Assembly: GCF_020882245.1 (NCBI RefSeq)
Contig: NC_083597.1
Span: 63,218,152-63,282,151, forward strand
Length of the DNA stretch: 64,000 bases
Direction of reading: 5' to 3'
Source of the DNA: Rhopalosiphum padi
Taxonomy: Eukaryota > Arthropoda > Insecta > Hemiptera > Aphididae
The translations under genes were made by a program, and so were the position numbers. Within the stretch, counting starts at the first letter, position 1, and each line of letters begins with the position of its first letter. Shown here one piece after another: positions 25,468 through 35,759 of the stretch. Under the pieces are notes generated by a model. It was not told where the DNA came from, did not search any database, and was given only the letters and a program-made list of their open reading frames with translations.

Positions 25468-25570
25468 GGAAAATCAATACGTTACTTTTGAGCGCACGTG
25501 CATGTGCGTGTATACCCTTCGAGTAGTTAAGGGGGATGATGGCGGAGGATCGCGATTCCCAACTCTTTGA
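25468..25570 (+). CDS. Candidate 3'-terminal exon or relic
   Basis: A pyrimidine-rich acceptor (CGTTTTCTTGGGTTCCACAG, to 25467) precedes a frame, phase 2 at entry, that runs 34 codons to TGA 25568. It reads ENQYVTFERTCMCVYTLRVV and then a Gly/Asp-rich tail. The same frame is also open upstream of the acceptor back to 25388 (61 codons in all, no early ATG), so the block may be an intact stretch of old coding DNA instead of an exon. No family is recognised and no poly(A) signal is obvious nearby. Confidence 0.2.
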
Positions 25571-25579
25571 TTCTGTCGC

Positions 25580-26219
25580 CTGAATTATATTGTATAAATA
25601 TACATTATGTAAGTGGCGTTACAATGGTACAAACCTATATTATACGGTGATAACAGAAAATAAAATTACATATATTTGGGTATTATCTATGTATACATAT
25701 ATTATATATATAATATAATATGTATGTTATATGATTACCGCGGTTATAGTCTGCACTCGTGACTACCACAGTGTGTGGTATATACGATTACGCGACACGA
25801 TTATTTATATTAATAGATAGTTACTTACTATAATATAATACATATGTACAGTCCTTGCCTGACTATCGCAAAAACGGAACGGCTTTAGTTTTTGCGGCGG
25901 TCGACGACCATGTACGTGTACTGCAGATGCGCCGCGTCTCTGAATATCACGTATTAGGGGAAAAGTTTGCGTTTGTCTCGTGCAAAAGTTTTCCATGAAA
26001 CGTTATGGAAAACTTTAGGACAGTAGGTAGAATATATGATATATTATAATGGGCATATAGACTTTTGCGTATAGTCTAAGCGTGCGTTTATTTATATTAA
26101 TTATACATATACAATAATAATAATAATATATATATATAATCCGTTTATAACCAAATCGGCAGACAATATATTATCGACCGAGTGGACGGCTCTAAAATAT
26201 ATTTTAAGTTACTTATATA

Positions 26220-26221
<2 letters not shown>
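25580..26221. other. Mixed composition, no supported gene
   Basis: Short GC-richer segment (25740-26010) with a 63-codon minus frame, then AT-rich DNA. I see no splice pair, RNA or transposon end that I can support. Confidence 0.5.

Positions 26222-26258
<37 letters not shown>
26222..26258. repeat. (TA)18 microsatellite
   Basis: Uninterrupted TA run, the longest perfect TA tract in the window. Confidence 0.97.
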
Positions 26259-26259
<1 letters not shown>

Positions 26260-26262
<3 letters not shown>

Positions 26263-28270
26263 GGTGATTTTATTTCCTTCAATACGGTGGAAGTATACAA
26301 CCGTACTGGGAGAACTCTCGGGAATTATACACATAATATACAGGTATATGTAATATTTAAAAACATTTAGGTACCAATATTTTAGTAAATATATATTTAG
26401 CAGACACCAAAATTCTGTAATATTCTGTTATATTCTACCATAAAATTGAACTAAGATAATATAGACAAATACTATAGGTACTATAAAATAAAGTAAATAA
26501 TCAGAAATATATTAACCCTATAGTTCTTTAATAACATATTTTTTAAACCTGATTTTGAATAATTATGTTTAAAATAATGAAGTCATCTAGACTCTTGAGG
26601 ATTTTAGTTAAAAGTTTAATTTATCTGAAACCAAACCATTATAGATATACTTACCTATAAACATTATATAATATGTACCTATTGGTACCTAATTATTGTG
26701 AATGTATCGGTATTAACTATACTAATAAAACGTTAACAAAAACATAATAATGGTTTTTTTTTTTTAAATTATGCCTGTTTTCAAATTAAAATGGTCTGAT
26801 ATATTAAATCCATTTTTTTGTATAAACAGAAAAATATAGGTTTTATATATTTTTTTAAAATTCATTCTGCAGATTATCTATATACATAGAATAAATATAA
26901 TATTATAATGTTGCTAAATTAACTGTAAATTGTAAGGCAATAATGATATATATGTATATATACCTATAGGTATAAATTATACATTTTAACTATTGAATTA
27001 TATTCAAACCTGTATATTACATTAGAGGTACTTATAATTTTAGATGTATTGACATAAGTATAATCATCCCGTATATTTTATACGTTACAATAATGAATAC
27101 ATATAAACTTATTTAATAATACGATAATATATAATCATATAATCTATGAATTGTTGCATAAGAGCGTGATATTAAATAGGTTCAATCCAACATACGATCG
27201 TACAAAGATTCAAGTAAATAGTACATTTAATGTAACAATAGTCAATAACTAGCATACGTACCTATTATAATAATATGATTTCAATCTAGTTTCAAATTAA
27301 ACGGTGTTTGATTATAGTGAAATAATAATCTATTATTTCCATTGCATAATATAATATATGCTACCATTTAAGTTGAAATTGTAGGTACTGAACGTGCACC
27401 CGTGGATTTTATAGTACAAAATTAATATGATATTTAACTTGAATTGTAAATAACAATACCACTAATAATATATTAGTATACCGGCTAATACATAATTATA
27501 ATATATCTAGGTATCTGGTATCTACTCAAAAAAAGTAATATTATCAAAGGAATAGGTACATTTTTCAAAAGAATATAACATATTATTGCTAAATTTTATT
27601 GAATGAAACTCGAGTTTCACTAAGACGATCATCGCTGTAACATAATTTTCTTGACAATATAATATGCTATAATAGTACAAAATATAATTTAACATAGTTT
27701 TTAATATTATATTTCGTCGTTTATAGTAGTTTATATCTACGTTTTATATGAATATCTTTTAACTTATCACTTCGGTGACAAAAAATACAATATTTATAAA
27801 TGCATCTGGAAAAATCTAGTTATAGCTTAAAAGTATATAGAACCCGTTACAATATTATTTACAATATAGCCATATAGGTATACAGCAAACATATTAAGAG
27901 TATTAAGACCCAGTATAAATAACATAATATTATGTTATTGTATGATCGCGAATAGGATTAACACATTACGTAGCAAAATACATTTTATTCGCTAAACATA
28001 TTAGTTATATAAACCTTGTATATTATGCGTTTTAAATGTAAAACGAATACAACACGTATAAACCTACTATGATATAGTCATTGAACATTGAACGAAACCA
28101 TCTAAACTCTGATATAATTGTGTTTGCGTGGGAAAACGTTTCGAGAAGCGAGTTGCTGCAGGTATTATAAGTATACACATCTCGGTTTGAAATGCATACA
28201 GAATCTTGCGGAATAATATGAATAATATTATTATTGTTATTGTTACTGATATTTTGTAACTGATCATCGA
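26260..28270. other. AT-rich non-coding stretch
   Basis: About 2 kb of AT-rich DNA with frequent TACCTA/TAGGTA words. From 28030 the GC content rises towards the next exon-like segment. I see no supported gene. Confidence 0.55.
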
Positions 28271-28336
28271 GAGTGGTAAATACGCGTAACGGTGTGTGGG
28301 AACGCACGGACTGCACACAGAACCGGTTACGCGGAG

Positions 28337-28455
28337 ATGAAAGAAAGGAATAAAACGGACCTCACAGATTCACCCTCGCAAAAGACTCGTAATCGCAGAA
28401 TCCTATACGTCTCGCGGCGATCAGTAATGCATCGACCGCGCTCCGAGTTCACGTC
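28337..28455 (+). CDS. Candidate first coding exon of a long plus-strand gene
   Basis: An ATG at 28337 opens 39 codons (MKERNKTDLTDSPSQK, later ILYVSRRSVMHRPRSEFT) and then meets a strong donor, ACGTC then GTAAGTATA at 28456, leaving phase 2. The frame is open 20 further codons upstream to a TAA near 28276, and the other two frames are closed. The residues are basic, Ser/Thr/Arg-rich and varied, without a signal peptide or known motif. The donor closely resembles the one at 35755 (GTAAGTATATA in both). Phase 2 is what the candidate exons at 56997 and 57532 require. A 5'-UTR exon or chance frame remains possible. Confidence 0.3.
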
Positions 28456-28459
28456 GTAA

Positions 28460-28890
28460 GTATATATAATATATTTTATGTATATACATGTGTATAATAT
28501 ATGATAGCAAATTTCGTAGGTAAAATTATTATAAATCGTGTTTAATGTGTTAATTCGTAAGTTTTAATAAGACTAGTAAAAATAAATCGATCGGACCTTC
28601 AAAAACAAAAATCGATATTTATTAACGCAGTGCGAGTTTGCAGTGGCTGATTGAAACGAACCGACGAATTAATGAGAAAGAACCACTGCAGAAAACATCA
28701 ACATTTATTAATCTTCGTCTATACATAATATTATACATCATAATTTTTGTAGTCAATAATATTGTAATCGTCTAGTTGAAAAAATGAAATCCAATAATCC
28801 GCGATCTCGAAAAACGTGCATTTCCAGATGAATCGAGGAAAAAAATAACCGTTTATACTTCAGGAATCCACGCGCGCGTATATTATTATA
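28460..28890. other. AT-rich spacer
   Basis: Mostly AT-rich DNA between the exon-like segment and the CpG-rich island. I see nothing further in it. Confidence 0.5.
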
Positions 28891-29520
28891 TTGTATAATA
28901 ATATATCGGCCGCTTACAGTTTTTTCCTGTATTCAAGCCACGCCCACGAGGTCGGAAAAACTCGTGGTAGAAAATATAATATTTTTTTCGCCCTTTTCCG
29001 TGCGCGTTTTTTTTTTTTTTTATATTTATTTTATATACTTTTTCCATACACACACTCGGACGGTACATGTACTTTTCTCGCCGGGCGTCGGCCAATACGA
29101 AATAAAACGCCGCCGTCGGCAGTCGGGTCGGGTCGACCGCGGTGTCGGTGGCCTCGGCTCGGCGGGGGCGAAGAAATCAAAGATGGCCGTCAGCCGGCCG
29201 GGCACGCACGCGCCGCCATTCGCGCACTCCGCTCGTCGACCGCCGCCGAGGTGACCCTTTGCGCAGAAACCACAATCGTAGCGTTTTTAGCACTGTTCAG
29301 CCGCCCGCCACCGCCACCACCGCCGCTACGCTCGTCGCCCCTACCCGCGGCGCGCGCGTCGGCGAACCGTTTTAACGACTCTCGAGAACGGCGCGCGCGG
29401 GCATGGCGGCGAAGGCAGTTGAGTCGTCGGCGGAGTCTGTGGCCGCGCGGGCGGTGGAGTAGTGGTGCGGTGGGCGCGCAGACCGCATTCCTACCCCCAC
29501 CCCACCCGCGCCGCTTATAT

Positions 29521-29546
29521 CGTAATCCCGAGCCGTAATCCCGAGC
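29521..29546. repeat. Tandem 13-bp duplication with TAATCCC core
   Basis: CGTAATCCCGAGC occurs twice head to tail without change. TAATCC is the core recognised by K50 homeodomains of the Otx/Bicoid type; whether such a factor binds here is inference. Confidence 0.85.
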
Positions 29547-29646
29547 CGCCGGCACCTCCACCCAGCCACGACCGGTCGTTCGTGTGTGCCGTCCACGCAC
29601 CGTTCGAGCCGTTTTGATCTCTTTGGCGTATTCGAACAGCCGTCGC

Positions 29647-29685
29647 CCGCCCGTCCGTCAGTGGATGACGCTGACGGACGGGCGG
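29647..29685. repeat. 15-bp-arm inverted repeat (hairpin)
   Basis: The arm CCGCCCGTCCGTCAG at 29647-29661 is exactly complementary to 29671-29685, with a 9-base loop. Arms are over 70% GC, so a transcript would fold into a very stable stem. It lies 15 bases upstream of the ATG at 29700. Confidence 0.9.
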
Positions 29686-29699
29686 CGGCGGCGGCTACG

Positions 29700-30011
29700 A
29701 TGACTGCGACTCCGACTACGACGACGACGACGACAGCCGCCGCGGTGGCACCAATGGTGACGGGCCGGTTTGGGTCGACGACGATGACGACGACCACGCG
29801 GGTAGCGCGCGCGCGGCTATTGATTCAAAACCGCCCGCCAGCGCTTCGCTCTTTGATTCCTTGCCGGTCTATATGTGCGCATATTACTATATTACTATAT
29901 CGTTATAATATACGTCGTCGCCGCCGGCGCCGGTCGTCCTTTTCACGCACTCTTGTCCGTCCGCGTCTTATGGTGTCCGATACACACGCGATGGCGTGGC
30001 ACTCTATTTAA
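29700..30011 (+). CDS. Low-complexity 103-aa reading frame in the island
   Basis: From ATG 29700 the frame begins MTATPTTTTTTTAAAVAP, continues Thr/Ala/Arg-rich, and reaches TAA at 30009. The Thr run comes from an ACG repeat and the later Arg run from CGC/CGT repeats. Only the first 35 or so codons look like a plausible N-terminus; beyond that the DNA becomes AT-rich. If real it would probably splice out before 29880, but no consensus donor is evident. An upstream reading frame in a 5'-UTR, or chance, is equally likely. Confidence 0.15.
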   Translation: MTATPTTTTTTTAAAVAPMVTGRFGSTTMTTTTRVARARLLIQNRPPALRSLIPCRSICAHITILLYRYNIRRRRRRRSSFSRTLVRPRLMVSDTHAMAWHSI

Positions 30012-30019
30012 ATATTATT

Positions 30020-31165
30020 GCAGTGTACCTATCCGCCTCACATATTACATTATAATATTATATGTCACATACATACGCACCACCTTTGATGTCTATTATT
30101 AACATTACTAGCCTCTACATATATATATATAATATATATAATACTATTACGTGTATTGGGTGAATCACCAAGCATCATGTTCCCTACCAATTTTTTCTTT
30201 ACTAATCAATTTGTTCAAATTCATTGTAATTTTTGAAAACTTTTAAATTATACTAGGTAATTAAGGACCATATTTTTAAATGTTCATAGATTTTCTCATA
30301 CCATTTCATTAAAAATGTAGTCCTGTGGTCTAAGCGTATACCAATTATATTTTTTTTCAAAAGAAAATCGACCTTTTACTCTATAAATTGTTAATTTGAT
30401 AACTTTTGGTATTCATTTTTGCGAGAGTTATTTATAACCGTTTGTATTAAGGATAATATAACGTTATAGATTTATCGGCTCATGATAATGGATATAGAAG
30501 TTATAGTATATCGATGATGACTATATATAATGATAAATTGAAATTCGTATATAGTTATATTAATTATAGTAATCTATGAACATTTTAAATTTTATAAAAA
30601 CTGTTTGAATATAATAATTATTATTAGATGCATGTATTTTATATTTTTATAAGGACTATAATACTATCATTAGTATATATTTTATACATTTTAGTTACTC
30701 AGAAACTACATCATATTTAAACTTTGATTCAAATGCATTATAAAACCTGAAAAAAAGTCATCCGTTGCCAACAATTGACTGTAAAAAGATCGATTCTCTT
30801 TTGATAAAAATAAATTAGTACCTATTAATAAGTAATTTTATTAAAATAGTTAAAAATCTAAATAAATGTAAATATGGTCCTTAATTAATTATAATCAATG
30901 ATTATATTATATTAAATGATTTTAACGTTTTTGAAAGACTACATAAATTTTTAATTATACATATTCTTAATCATAATATTTCGATACTTAAAAATTGAAG
31001 ACAATTTGAAACGATTAATTAACTAATTATAACTATTATTATAAATATTTCAAGTTTATATAGTTAATTGGAGTAGAGTAGCATAGTAGTATACCCCACA
31101 AAATGTTGTTTAATAACTCCAATCATCTAAACTTTAAATACTTTTAAATTATAATGTAAAAATAA
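30020..31165. other. AT-rich non-coding stretch
   Basis: AT-rich DNA with a (TA)n-rich patch at 30118-30145. A minus-strand acceptor-like tract (GACTTTTTTTCAG) lies at about 30762-30750 but only 17 codons are open after it. I see no supported gene. Confidence 0.55.
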
Positions 31166-31169
31166 ATTT

Positions 31170-31346
31170 AAAAAAAGGTTAATTGAAAGTGTGTTTACTG
31201 AGATACATTTCTCTTTGTTAATAGCGTTGCTATTTATGTTATCTATACCTATATTCTATACCTATATTATATATATATATGTACCTATGCTATACAATTT
31301 TGACATTTTAAAAGTTAATTATACCAATTAATTGGTTAAAAAAAAA
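31170..31346. repeat. Dispersed repeat, copy 1
   Basis: This segment aligns by eye with 33417-33573. Shared blocks include GGTTAATTGAAAGTGTGTT, GAGATACATTTCTCTTTGTT and TTTTAAAAGTTAATTATA, followed by an A-run after CAATTGGTT or ATTGGTT. Length differences fall in the central AT/TACCTA-rich part. The A-rich 3' end suggests a retroposed or MITE-like sequence. No coding capacity is visible. Confidence 0.88.
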
Positions 31347-31541
31347 TATTATTTATAATGCATTTTTAAAACCAGCTATAGGTAAAAGTAACTAATTCAC
31401 TCCTTCAAAATTCGATTCTTATTTATAGATAGTTCTATAGATTATATTGAATGTAACAATATAATATGTACTATAGGTACTCGTATAACCAAAATGTAAG
31501 CTACCTTAAATTATACATCTGTAGTTAGGGACTACATATGG

Positions 31542-32124
31542 CAGGGATAGCATCTGGAATACGGTGATATTGAATTGAGTCCGTATAGATAAAATGCCAT
31601 AATTACCTACACAGTAAAAGTCACTCAAAATTAAATGCTTTATATTTCATTCCATTCGGGTCATCCAAATATTTTTTCTTGTGGACACTCTTCTGGGGAT
31701 ACAGTCTGATAAATGTATAAAATTAAAAAGCAAAGTAAAAAAAGAACATGTAAAGATATATTAGAAATAGAAAAATTTTCACGGGAGCAGACCAACAAAT
31801 TTATAAATAAGCAAATTTAGAGATTTGACTTTTTAAAATCTGTATCATTTAAATTTTTACCAGTCACTAATTAATTATTAACATAATTATATTACACATA
31901 ATAATAATAATAATAATTATTATTATTAAAACATTATTATATCATAAATAATTATTATTATTATTTTAAAAACATTATTATTATTATTATTAAAAACAAT
32001 ATAAGCAATCAATATATATATCAATAATAGGCTGAAACTCAACTCGAACAACCTATCAATATTGGTCGGACTCAACTTTGATAACTCAAAAGTATTTGCG
32101 GGACTCAATTCAATGTCAGCCCTG
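31542..32124. mobile_element. Possible hAT-like MITE
   Basis: The left end begins CAGGG (31542) and the right end finishes CCCTG (32124), the usual hAT terminal pattern. Near each end lies the same 14-base word in inverted orientation: ATTGAATTGAGTCC at 31569-31582 and its exact complement at 32101-32114. The interior is AT-rich, with (AAT)n/(ATT)n tracts and no transposase frame. The expected 8-bp target duplication is not clean (ACATATGG versus GAATATAT), and the left end carries extra bases, so the element would be old or mis-bounded. Confidence 0.4.
31898..31927. repeat. (AAT)n/(ATT)n inverted microsatellite
   Basis: A run of AAT units is followed directly by ATT units, forming a self-complementary tract. 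Similar ATT tracts continue to about 31993. The tract lies inside the proposed hAT-like element. Confidence 0.9.
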
Positions 32125-32129
32125 GAATA

Positions 32130-33415
32130 TATATAATAATATAATTTATTTGACGTATTTAAATGTAATTTCAGCGTATAAACCTATCAAATGATGAGAT
32201 TGTTATATCCTCGCCAGATAAAACTTATAAATATTAATATTTATTAGCTATACTCGACATTTACACCTATTATATAAACATTTAATGTAAAAAAAAATAT
32301 AATTATATAATTTAGGAATATATTATAATACATATACGATATACCTGCTGATGCAAACCTCATCGATATATTTTAACATAATATATTATACATTCAATGT
32401 TGTTGGTATTAGGCTTATTATTATAGATTCGTATTTTTGCACTTTCTTAAGTTTCTGGTAATATATTTTGTATTATTATTACTTGTTGTGTACGTCTATA
32501 CCCATATAATGCCTGCTGTTATGATTCACATCTGCATCCACTTTTATAAACATAAATATGCCTACATGGCTACATATATATTGTGTTCTGTAAAACGAAT
32601 TAAATAATAAATCAATTGCATTATGTGATGCATTACATCGAGTTCAATTATGTACCTATTAATAGTACCTACCTATATAACATTATGAATAAATTAACGT
32701 GAGTGTGAAGTTCTTTTTTTATATATGAAGGTATTATATGACGTACATTATAATAATAATATTATTATTATATACATGCCCGGCGATAACATTACTTTTT
32801 GGACCTTATTTAATAATATGTGTATACCACGCAACAATTTAATTTTCTATTAAACACGAAAGTGCCTGTATAATGCAATATGTTTTGACTTTATTACGCT
32901 GAAATAATTTCACTAGTATTCTTGAATTCAAACGTATTATATTTGATGGTCAAATATTTACCTTATTTATGAATTTGAGACTGTATACGTTTTATAATTT
33001 AAATGAGAACCTTTTATGTTCACTTTGGTCATAAACATTAGGTATAGGTACAAAGAAATTGTGTTTCGGTCATTTTTAGCCTTTATTATAATATATATGT
33101 TATAATATTTTAACCAAACATTTTTTAGAATAATCTTATTTTTAATTATTTTAAAAATGTAATTACATTTTACTCTGCAGTTTTGGATTTTAAAATTAAA
33201 AAAAAGATATTTTTTATTCAATATAATAAATAATAGGTAGTTTTTGAACATGATAGTATTGCAGTAGAACACCATAAATACGAAATATAAATAATATGAT
33301 TATATGTATAATAATTTACGGTATTCAAAAAATGTATGAATATTATACTTTAAAATGAGATTATCATATTAGTATGATAATAATAACAAAAACACTTCGT
33401 ATTAGTTCGTAGTAC
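32130..33415. other. AT-rich non-coding stretch
   Basis: AT-rich DNA. The 102-codon minus frame at 33275-32967 is Ile/Lys/Asn/Phe/Tyr-rich, as expected from AT composition, and is not proposed as a gene. An acceptor-like TAATTTCAG at 32167-32175 precedes 20 open codons, which is not significant. Confidence 0.55.
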
Positions 33416-33416
33416 A

Positions 33417-33573
33417 TAAAAAAAAGGTTAATTGAAAGTGTGTTAACTGAGATACATTTCTCTTTGTTAATACCGTTGCTTTATATTATCTACCTAGTAC
33501 CTATATATATATGCTATAAAATGTTGACTTTTTAAAAGTTAATTATATAAATCAATTGGTTAAAAAAAAAAAA
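33417..33573. repeat. Dispersed repeat, copy 2
   Basis: Second copy of the repeat at 31170-31346, in the same orientation, 2.2 kb away. It is about 20 bases shorter, with several substitutions in the central part and a longer terminal A-run. The divergence implies either an old duplication or two independent insertions of one family. Confidence 0.88.
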
Positions 33574-33579
33574 TACTGA

Positions 33580-34545
33580 GCTATTACTTATTATAGAGTT
33601 TATAAAAATTAAAATCATAAATTATTTGTACATATATAGTACGTATAGGTACGTATAGTACGTATACCTAAGTTTATTGACAATTATTGACATATTTCAT
33701 AGCACAATATATTTATAACAGGCACAATATTACAGTGTTATTTCGTAAGAATAATTCAAAAATATTATACATACATTTATGTTTATAGGTAAATATTTAT
33801 ATGCATAAATGCATTATATAGGTATGTATATATATATATGATACCAAATTGGCAAATTGGTGTATTATATAATATGTTAAATGTTAATTCAATTCTACTG
33901 ATAAATGCGCGGGCTGTAAATTGTATAATAATTTATCGAAAAATATATAATAAGATATTTTGTCTTTGAAAAAATATAACTGTGTTGGTATATTGCAGCT
34001 AAAAAATAATTATATTATATTATAGGTAGGCATAATAATATGCCAATATTCAAGATTGGATTAAAGACAAATACGCTTAAAAGCGTAATTCTATATCTGC
34101 GATCTGACACCTTAATATTACACCTCCAATATTATTTTTATTTTATTTAAACACGTTAACATAATATAATATATTCTATAACGTCCATCTATTACATTGC
34201 TACATCACATATGTGTAAATCATATACCAGTAAACATTACCTAGAGGTAGAAGTATATAGCAGCTTATACCTGTATATAGATTACACTAAAAAGTAAATA
34301 TATGTAAAAATAAATTTTTTATCTATTAAGATAATTATGAAGTATATAAACTATAATTTATTTACGAATATAAAATTGATGATGTTTGATGCCTCTAAAA
34401 ATGTGGCACTCTATTTGAAATTTCATATAAGTACTGCCTATTTATATTATAATACGTTAATCTGGCCCTAGTATATTATTCGCATAACGGCAACCAATAA
34501 GCAACATGTTAAAACGTGGGTTAAAAATAAATAAATTAAAAATAA
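33580..34545. other. AT-rich non-coding stretch
   Basis: AT-rich DNA with many TATAGGTA/TACCTATA words and no supported gene. Confidence 0.55.
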
Positions 34546-34549
34546 TTAA

Positions 34550-35042
34550 CCCTTTGAGTGCCAAATTAATTTTGACCAGTGACACCTGCCAGACCAAGTT
34601 ATTTTTGCATTTTTATTTTAATTTTTTTATATTTTATTATTTTTATTAATTGAATAATATAATGACTAAAAAAAAAAAAAAAAATTTTGGACTTAAATTT
34701 TCAAAGTAATTGTACTTTTAGAATTAAGCGTTCAGTGGTTTCTAACATTTTAACGAATGATAATTAACGGTGTTAAAAAAAAAAAAATTGATAAACAACA
34801 CATTTTGGTTATCACTGAAAATATAATATAATTAATTCACTTATAACTTCATTGCTATTTATCCGATATTTTTTTACTAAACGTCTTTGGAATCGTCTTT
34901 GAATTTGCAATCTATTGGTATACATTTAAGTATTGATAACAGCAGTAAATGATTTTAACAAGCGAAGACGCATATATGCGTCCATGGCACTTGACGGTTG
35001 TTGTATGGTGGACGCATATATGCGTCTATGGCACTCAAAGGG
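34550..35042. mobile_element. piggyBac-type MITE (493 bp)
   Basis: The element begins CCCTTTGAGTGCCA and ends with its exact 14-base inverted complement. It is flanked on both sides by TTAA (34546-34549 and 35043-35046), the target duplication specific to piggyBac transposases. Next to the right end the palindrome GACGCATATATGCGTC occurs twice (34967 and 35011) in a 25-base direct repeat that also contains part of the terminal sequence. The interior is AT-rich without a transposase frame, so this is a non-autonomous copy mobilised, if at all, by an enzyme encoded elsewhere. The intact ends and duplications suggest fairly recent insertion. Confidence 0.85.
34967..35035. repeat. Subterminal direct repeat of a 16-bp palindrome
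   Basis: Two copies of GACGCATATATGCGTC followed by C/T ATGGCACT start at 34967 and 35011, 44 bases apart. The second runs into the right terminal repeat of the MITE. Subterminal repeats of this kind are often transposase contact sites; that role is inferred. Confidence 0.85.
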
Positions 35043-35049
35043 TTAACAA

Positions 35050-35630
35050 GCATATTTTACTTACACACATAATACATGTATAGTCAAGTTTTCTAGGTAT
35101 AATTTATGTTTCATACTATTAATATATTATATGCTTATTTGATACAGTCAGCAAGTATTATACTGCCGTATTTTATTTTATACGATTTGATATATATTTG
35201 ATCCCGGCTAGTCTATAATATATATTATATTTATTTATTATAGGTATCTATGTAGAAATATTTATCTACTCTTATTGGTTATGTGCAATGGTATTATAAC
35301 ATCTATAATCTATAGGTTGGTGTTTTTAATTGGAATCAGTATTCATTCCGAAATTAAGGTTTGGAGGACTTGGAAATTTAATAGGAAACCTGTAAAATAT
35401 TAATGATGCAGTATAATATAATATAATTTCATAAATATAATATCTATAGGTACATCGTCGCAAACATTTCTGAACACAATTTCAAACGGTCCGAAAACGC
35501 TAAACGCGTTTCGACACGTGCTTATAATAATAATAATAATATAGTATTACTTCACGAATAAGTAAATTTAGTTATATACATTATACATTATAGGTAATAG
35601 TATTATATGTCTATATATATATGTGTGTGT
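35050..35630. other. AT-rich non-coding stretch
   Basis: AT-rich DNA; no supported gene or repeat boundary. Confidence 0.5.
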
Positions 35631-35645
35631 ACTGCCTCTGTCCTC

Positions 35646-35663
35646 TATATAGGTACCTATATA
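35646..35663. repeat. 18-bp perfect palindrome with GGTACC centre
   Basis: TATATAGGT is followed directly by its exact complement. It sits about 90 bases upstream of a strong donor-like site. Confidence 0.85.
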
Positions 35664-35669
35664 ATATAT

Positions 35670-35754
35670 CCTTGGCTGTTGTTTGAATTCGAGAGCTTTT
35701 GACGGACGACAACTAATTGGAGAGGACTAGCGAATTCGCGGGCACTCCGATCCT
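35670..35754 (+). other. Candidate non-coding (5'-UTR) first exon
   Basis: A GC-richer 85-base segment ends at a strong donor, GATCCT then GTAAGTATATA. All three frames contain stops, so it would have to be untranslated. The donor and the start of the presumed intron match those after the exon candidate at 28455. An alternative first exon of the same plus-strand gene is one explanation. No acceptor precedes it, consistent with a transcription start; TATATAGGT at 35646 could serve as a TATA-like element. Confidence 0.25.
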
Positions 35755-35759
35755 GTAAG

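Larger units (their letters stand above)
28900..29990. promoter_or_regulatory. CpG-rich island, probable promoter / 5'-UTR
   Basis: This is the most GC- and CpG-rich kilobase in the window, bounded sharply by AT-rich DNA on both sides. It contains several TCAGT-like initiator words (for example at 29658), a strong hairpin (29647-29685), a duplicated TAATCCC box and poly-codon tracts (CGA, CGG). Frames of 75-215 codons are open on both strands, typical for stop-poor GC-rich DNA. A developmental or housekeeping gene promoter with a long structured 5'-UTR fits best. The direction of transcription is not settled: a minus-strand donor-like word (AACT then GTAAGC) occurs at 28919-28911. Confidence 0.45.

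Noticed and set aside
28891..29797. Long frames of 136-215 codons on both strands of the CpG island
   Set aside because: Several frames on both strands are open at once, rich in Arg/Pro/Ala/Val from CG-type repeats; expected in stop-poor GC-rich DNA.
30733..30770. Minus-strand acceptor with 17 open codons (FYNAFESKFKYDVVSE)
   Set aside because: A frame this short after an acceptor-like tract is expected by chance in three frames.
32967..33275. 102-codon minus frame
   Set aside because: Ile/Lys/Asn/Phe/Tyr-rich, the standard signature of translated AT-rich non-coding DNA.
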